From Branchipolynoe longqiensis (taxonomy: Eukaryota; Annelida; Polychaeta; Phyllodocida; Polynoidae): a DNA stretch of 64,000 nt. The stretch is from NCBI GenBank assembly GCA_030323885.1, contig CM059190.1:107289590-107353589 (forward strand), in the 5' to 3' direction. Positions 61,940 through 64,000 of this stretch are shown piece after piece. Position 1 is the stretch's first letter. The number at the start of each line of letters is the position of its first letter. The notes under the pieces were generated by a model. That model saw only the letters and a list, made by a program, of their open reading frames with translations, did not search any database and had not been told where the DNA came from. Both the position numbers and the translations under genes were made by a program.

Positions 61940-62800
61940 AAGTTACAGGTGCATGTGTGAGTGTGTGCGAGAATGTGTGTCAGTGCGTGAATGTGTGTCA
62001 GTGAGTGAAAGAGTGCCAGTGCGTGAAAGAATGTCAGTGCGTGAAAGTGTGTCAGTGCGTGAAAGTGTGTCAGTGCGTGACTATGAGTGTATGCTTTTGT
62101 GGGTTGGTGAGAGTGTGAGAGTGGGTGAGTGGGTGAGCGTGAGTGTGCGAATGTATGAGCGAGAGTATGTATGTGCGTAAATGCATGAGAGTGGGTGAGA
62201 GTATGGGTGTGAGTGTGTGAGTGTGGATAGGTGTGTGTGCATGAGTGTGCATAGCTACTAGTGTGTGTGAATGTGTGCGAGGGTGAGAGTGTGTGAGAGT
62301 GTGTGAGAGTGTGTGTGAGTATGTGAGTGTGTGTGAGTGTGTGCGTGTGTGTGTGAGAGTGTGTGTGAGTGTGTGTGAGTGTGTGAGTGTGTAAGAGTAT
62401 GTGAGAGTGTGTGAGTGTGTGTGAGTGTGTGTGTGAGTGTGTGTGAGTGTGTGAGAGTGTGTGAGAGTGTGTGTGTGAGTGTGTGAGAGTGTGTGAGTGT
62501 GTGAGAGTGTGTGAGTGTGTGAGAGTTTGTGAGAGTGTGAGAGTGTGTGAGAGTGTGTGAGAGTGTGTGAGAGTGTGTGAAAGTGTGTGAGAGTGTGTGA
62601 GAGTGTGAGAGTGTGTGAGTGTGTGAGAGTGTGTGTGAGTGTGTGAGAGTGTGTGTGAGTGTGTGTGTGAGTGTGGGAGAGTGTGTGAGAGTGTGGGAGT
62701 GTGAGAGTGTGTGAGAGTGTGATAATGTGTGAGGGTGAGAGTTGTGTGTGAGTGTGTGTGAGTGTGTCGGAGTGTGTGGGAGAGTGTGGGAGAGTGTGAC
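61940..62800. repeat. GTGTGAGAGTGTGTGAGTGT low-complexity array
   Basis: CAGTGCGTGAAAGTGTGT units at the left (61975-62085), then 650 bp of GTGTGAGAGT/GTGTGAGTGT with no fixed long period. Confidence 0.95.
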
Positions 62801-62879
62801 GAGGATCTACCACCTGTAAGGCACAGAACACACGTGATCTATGCGACAAGTGGGCACAGAAGATCCGACCGCCCCCGTC

Positions 62880-62965
62880 CCCGACCCCGCCCCTCCCCGT
62901 CCCCTCCTCGCCCCCATCCTTCACCCCCTCCCCCACCCGCGCCCCCCGCCCCCTGGAGGGGTTCG
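62880..62965. repeat. C-rich low-complexity (CCCCGTCCCC, CCCCCTCCCC)
   Basis: C-rich DNA, no stable unit. Confidence 0.8.
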
Positions 62966-63057
62966 GTGTTCCTTCCCTCCCCATTATCCCATGAACCTAT
63001 CCCCTTACACTGCGTCATACCCGACTTACCAGCAGGCGCCGACTATGGTCTGCCTCT

Positions 63058-63672
63058 CCCTGACAGCCCCCCCCCCCCCCCCTGACACTGACAGCCTCCG
63101 CCTGACAGCCTCCCCCTGACACTGACAGTCTCCCCCTGACAGCTTCCCCCTGACACTGACAGCCTCTCCCTGTCAGCCTCCCCTTGACACTGACAGCCTC
63201 CCCCTGACAGCCCCCCCCCTGACACTGACAGCCTCCCTCTGACAGCCTCCCCCAGCCTCCCCCTGACAGCCTCCCCACTGACAGCCTCCCCTGACAGCCT
63301 CCCCCTGACACTGACAGCCTCCTCACTGACAGCCTCCCCACTGACAGCCTCCCCCTGACAGCCTCCCCCTGACACTGACAGCCTCCCCCTGACAGCCTCC
63401 CCCTGACACTGACAGCCTCCCTCTGACAGCCTCCTCACTGACAGCCTCCTCACTGATAGCCTCCCCACTGACCTCCTCCCCCTGATAGCCTCCTCACTGA
63501 CACCCTCTCCACTAACAACCTCCCCCTGGCAGCCTCCCCCTGACAGCATCCCCTTGACACTATCCCCCTGACAGCTTCTTCCTGAGAGCCTCCTCCCTGA
63601 CAGCCCCCCCCCCCCCCCCCTTGACAGCCTCCCCTGACAGCCTCCCCCTGAGTCTCTTCCCTGACAGCCAAC
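63058..63672. repeat. 15-21-bp minisatellite (CTGACAGCCTCCCCCTGACA)
   Basis: About 36 units of GACAGCCTCCCCCT with an optional GACACT. Minus-strand Gly/Arg/Leu/Ser frames are translations of the array. Confidence 0.96.
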
Positions 63673-63819
63673 CCAAAACACTTACTGACAAACCGAACTT
63701 AGATACTGCTACACATCTTAGGACTGTCTTGTTACAAACAAGGGTTACTAAGTCAATTTAATGAACCCTGAAGCCTATCAAGTCCACAATTCATTATACT
63801 TCTGTGATTGCATGTGTTC

Positions 63820-63962
63820 CTTGGCGTGGCGGGTTGGTGGCGGGTACAGACGGCGCTCAGCCCGGCACCAGCACCCGGGACGTGGCGGGTTTGGTGGCGG
63901 GTACAGACAGCGGCTCAGCCCGGCACCAGCGCCCGGCCAGGGGCGAGTTGGTGGCGGGTCTC
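63820..63962. repeat. ~60-bp repeat (GTGGCGGGTACAGACGGCGC), 2.3 copies
   Basis: GGTGGCGGGTACAGACRGCG then CTCAGCCCGGCACCAGC at ~63836 and ~63893, with a third partial GTTGGTGGCGGGT at ~63947. Confidence 0.93.
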
Positions 63963-64000
63963 CCGATCTGTGCACTCTGCTTGTCCCCCTTCTAAACCCC

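Noticed and set aside
1..63672. CRISPR-like appearance of several arrays (for example 1-320, 4561-4710, 52.0-53.4 kb)
   Set aside because: Repeats are contiguous with no unique spacers, in a eukaryotic context and without cas genes.

Overview
This 64-kb window reads as intergenic or intronic DNA from an animal nuclear genome, most probably a mollusc or another lophotrochozoan. I see no complete protein-coding gene, rRNA, functional tRNA or CRISPR array. The taxonomic call rests mainly on interspersed repeats. At least two tRNA-derived SINE families have the look of molluscan SINEs, one of which I recognise from its body (reverse-strand copy at 38330-38640). The absence of bacterial gene density, the many simple repeats and several short inverted-repeat DNA elements also point to a metazoan.

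By my own tally, roughly 45 percent of the window is tandemly repeated DNA in several dozen unrelated arrays. Most are minisatellites with units of 8 to 81 bp. The largest are a 16-bp VNTR at 28320-31735, a 49-bp array at 51955-53370, a 41-42-bp CCAAT-bearing array at 34760-35845, a 70-bp array at 60704-61690, a 29-bp array at 6330-7110 and a 28-bp array at 14525-15063 that resumes at 15865-16022. Almost all long open frames lie inside these arrays. They are open because the unit lacks stop codons, and nothing in them suggests coding.

Between the arrays sit mobile elements. Family A SINE copies or fragments lie near 430, 1615, 7690, 10430, 11120, 13500, 16470, 22690, 33340, 34054, 40500, 43240, 46390, 49436, 59393, 60366 and 60579. 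Non-autonomous DNA elements with terminal inverted repeats lie at 12057-12233, 14079-14404, 15207-15782, 16871-17376, 37960-38320, 42726-43421 and 45583-46342.

Layout: 0-9.7 kb holds minisatellites and a cluster of GTCACGTGAC palindromes; 9.8-21 kb holds octamer arrays, DNA elements and SINEs; 21-28 kb holds GT/G-rich arrays and a ~966-bp tandem duplication; 28-32 kb is the VNTR; 32-36 kb has an AT-richer tract and the CCAAT array; 37-47 kb is the least repetitive part, with GC-rich CpG-bearing blocks and a recurrent GCAGACGAC motif; 47-64 kb is polypyrimidine/polypurine tracts and more minisatellites.

The most interesting signals are: the clustered, unexplained GCAGACGAC motif; twin hairpins around CACGTG whose arms differ from each other in a pairing-preserving way; a satellite seeded inside a SINE; the tandem CCAAT array; and two DNA elements that share a core but have different termini. 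A possible first exon at 34401-34545 is the only coding candidate, and it is weak.
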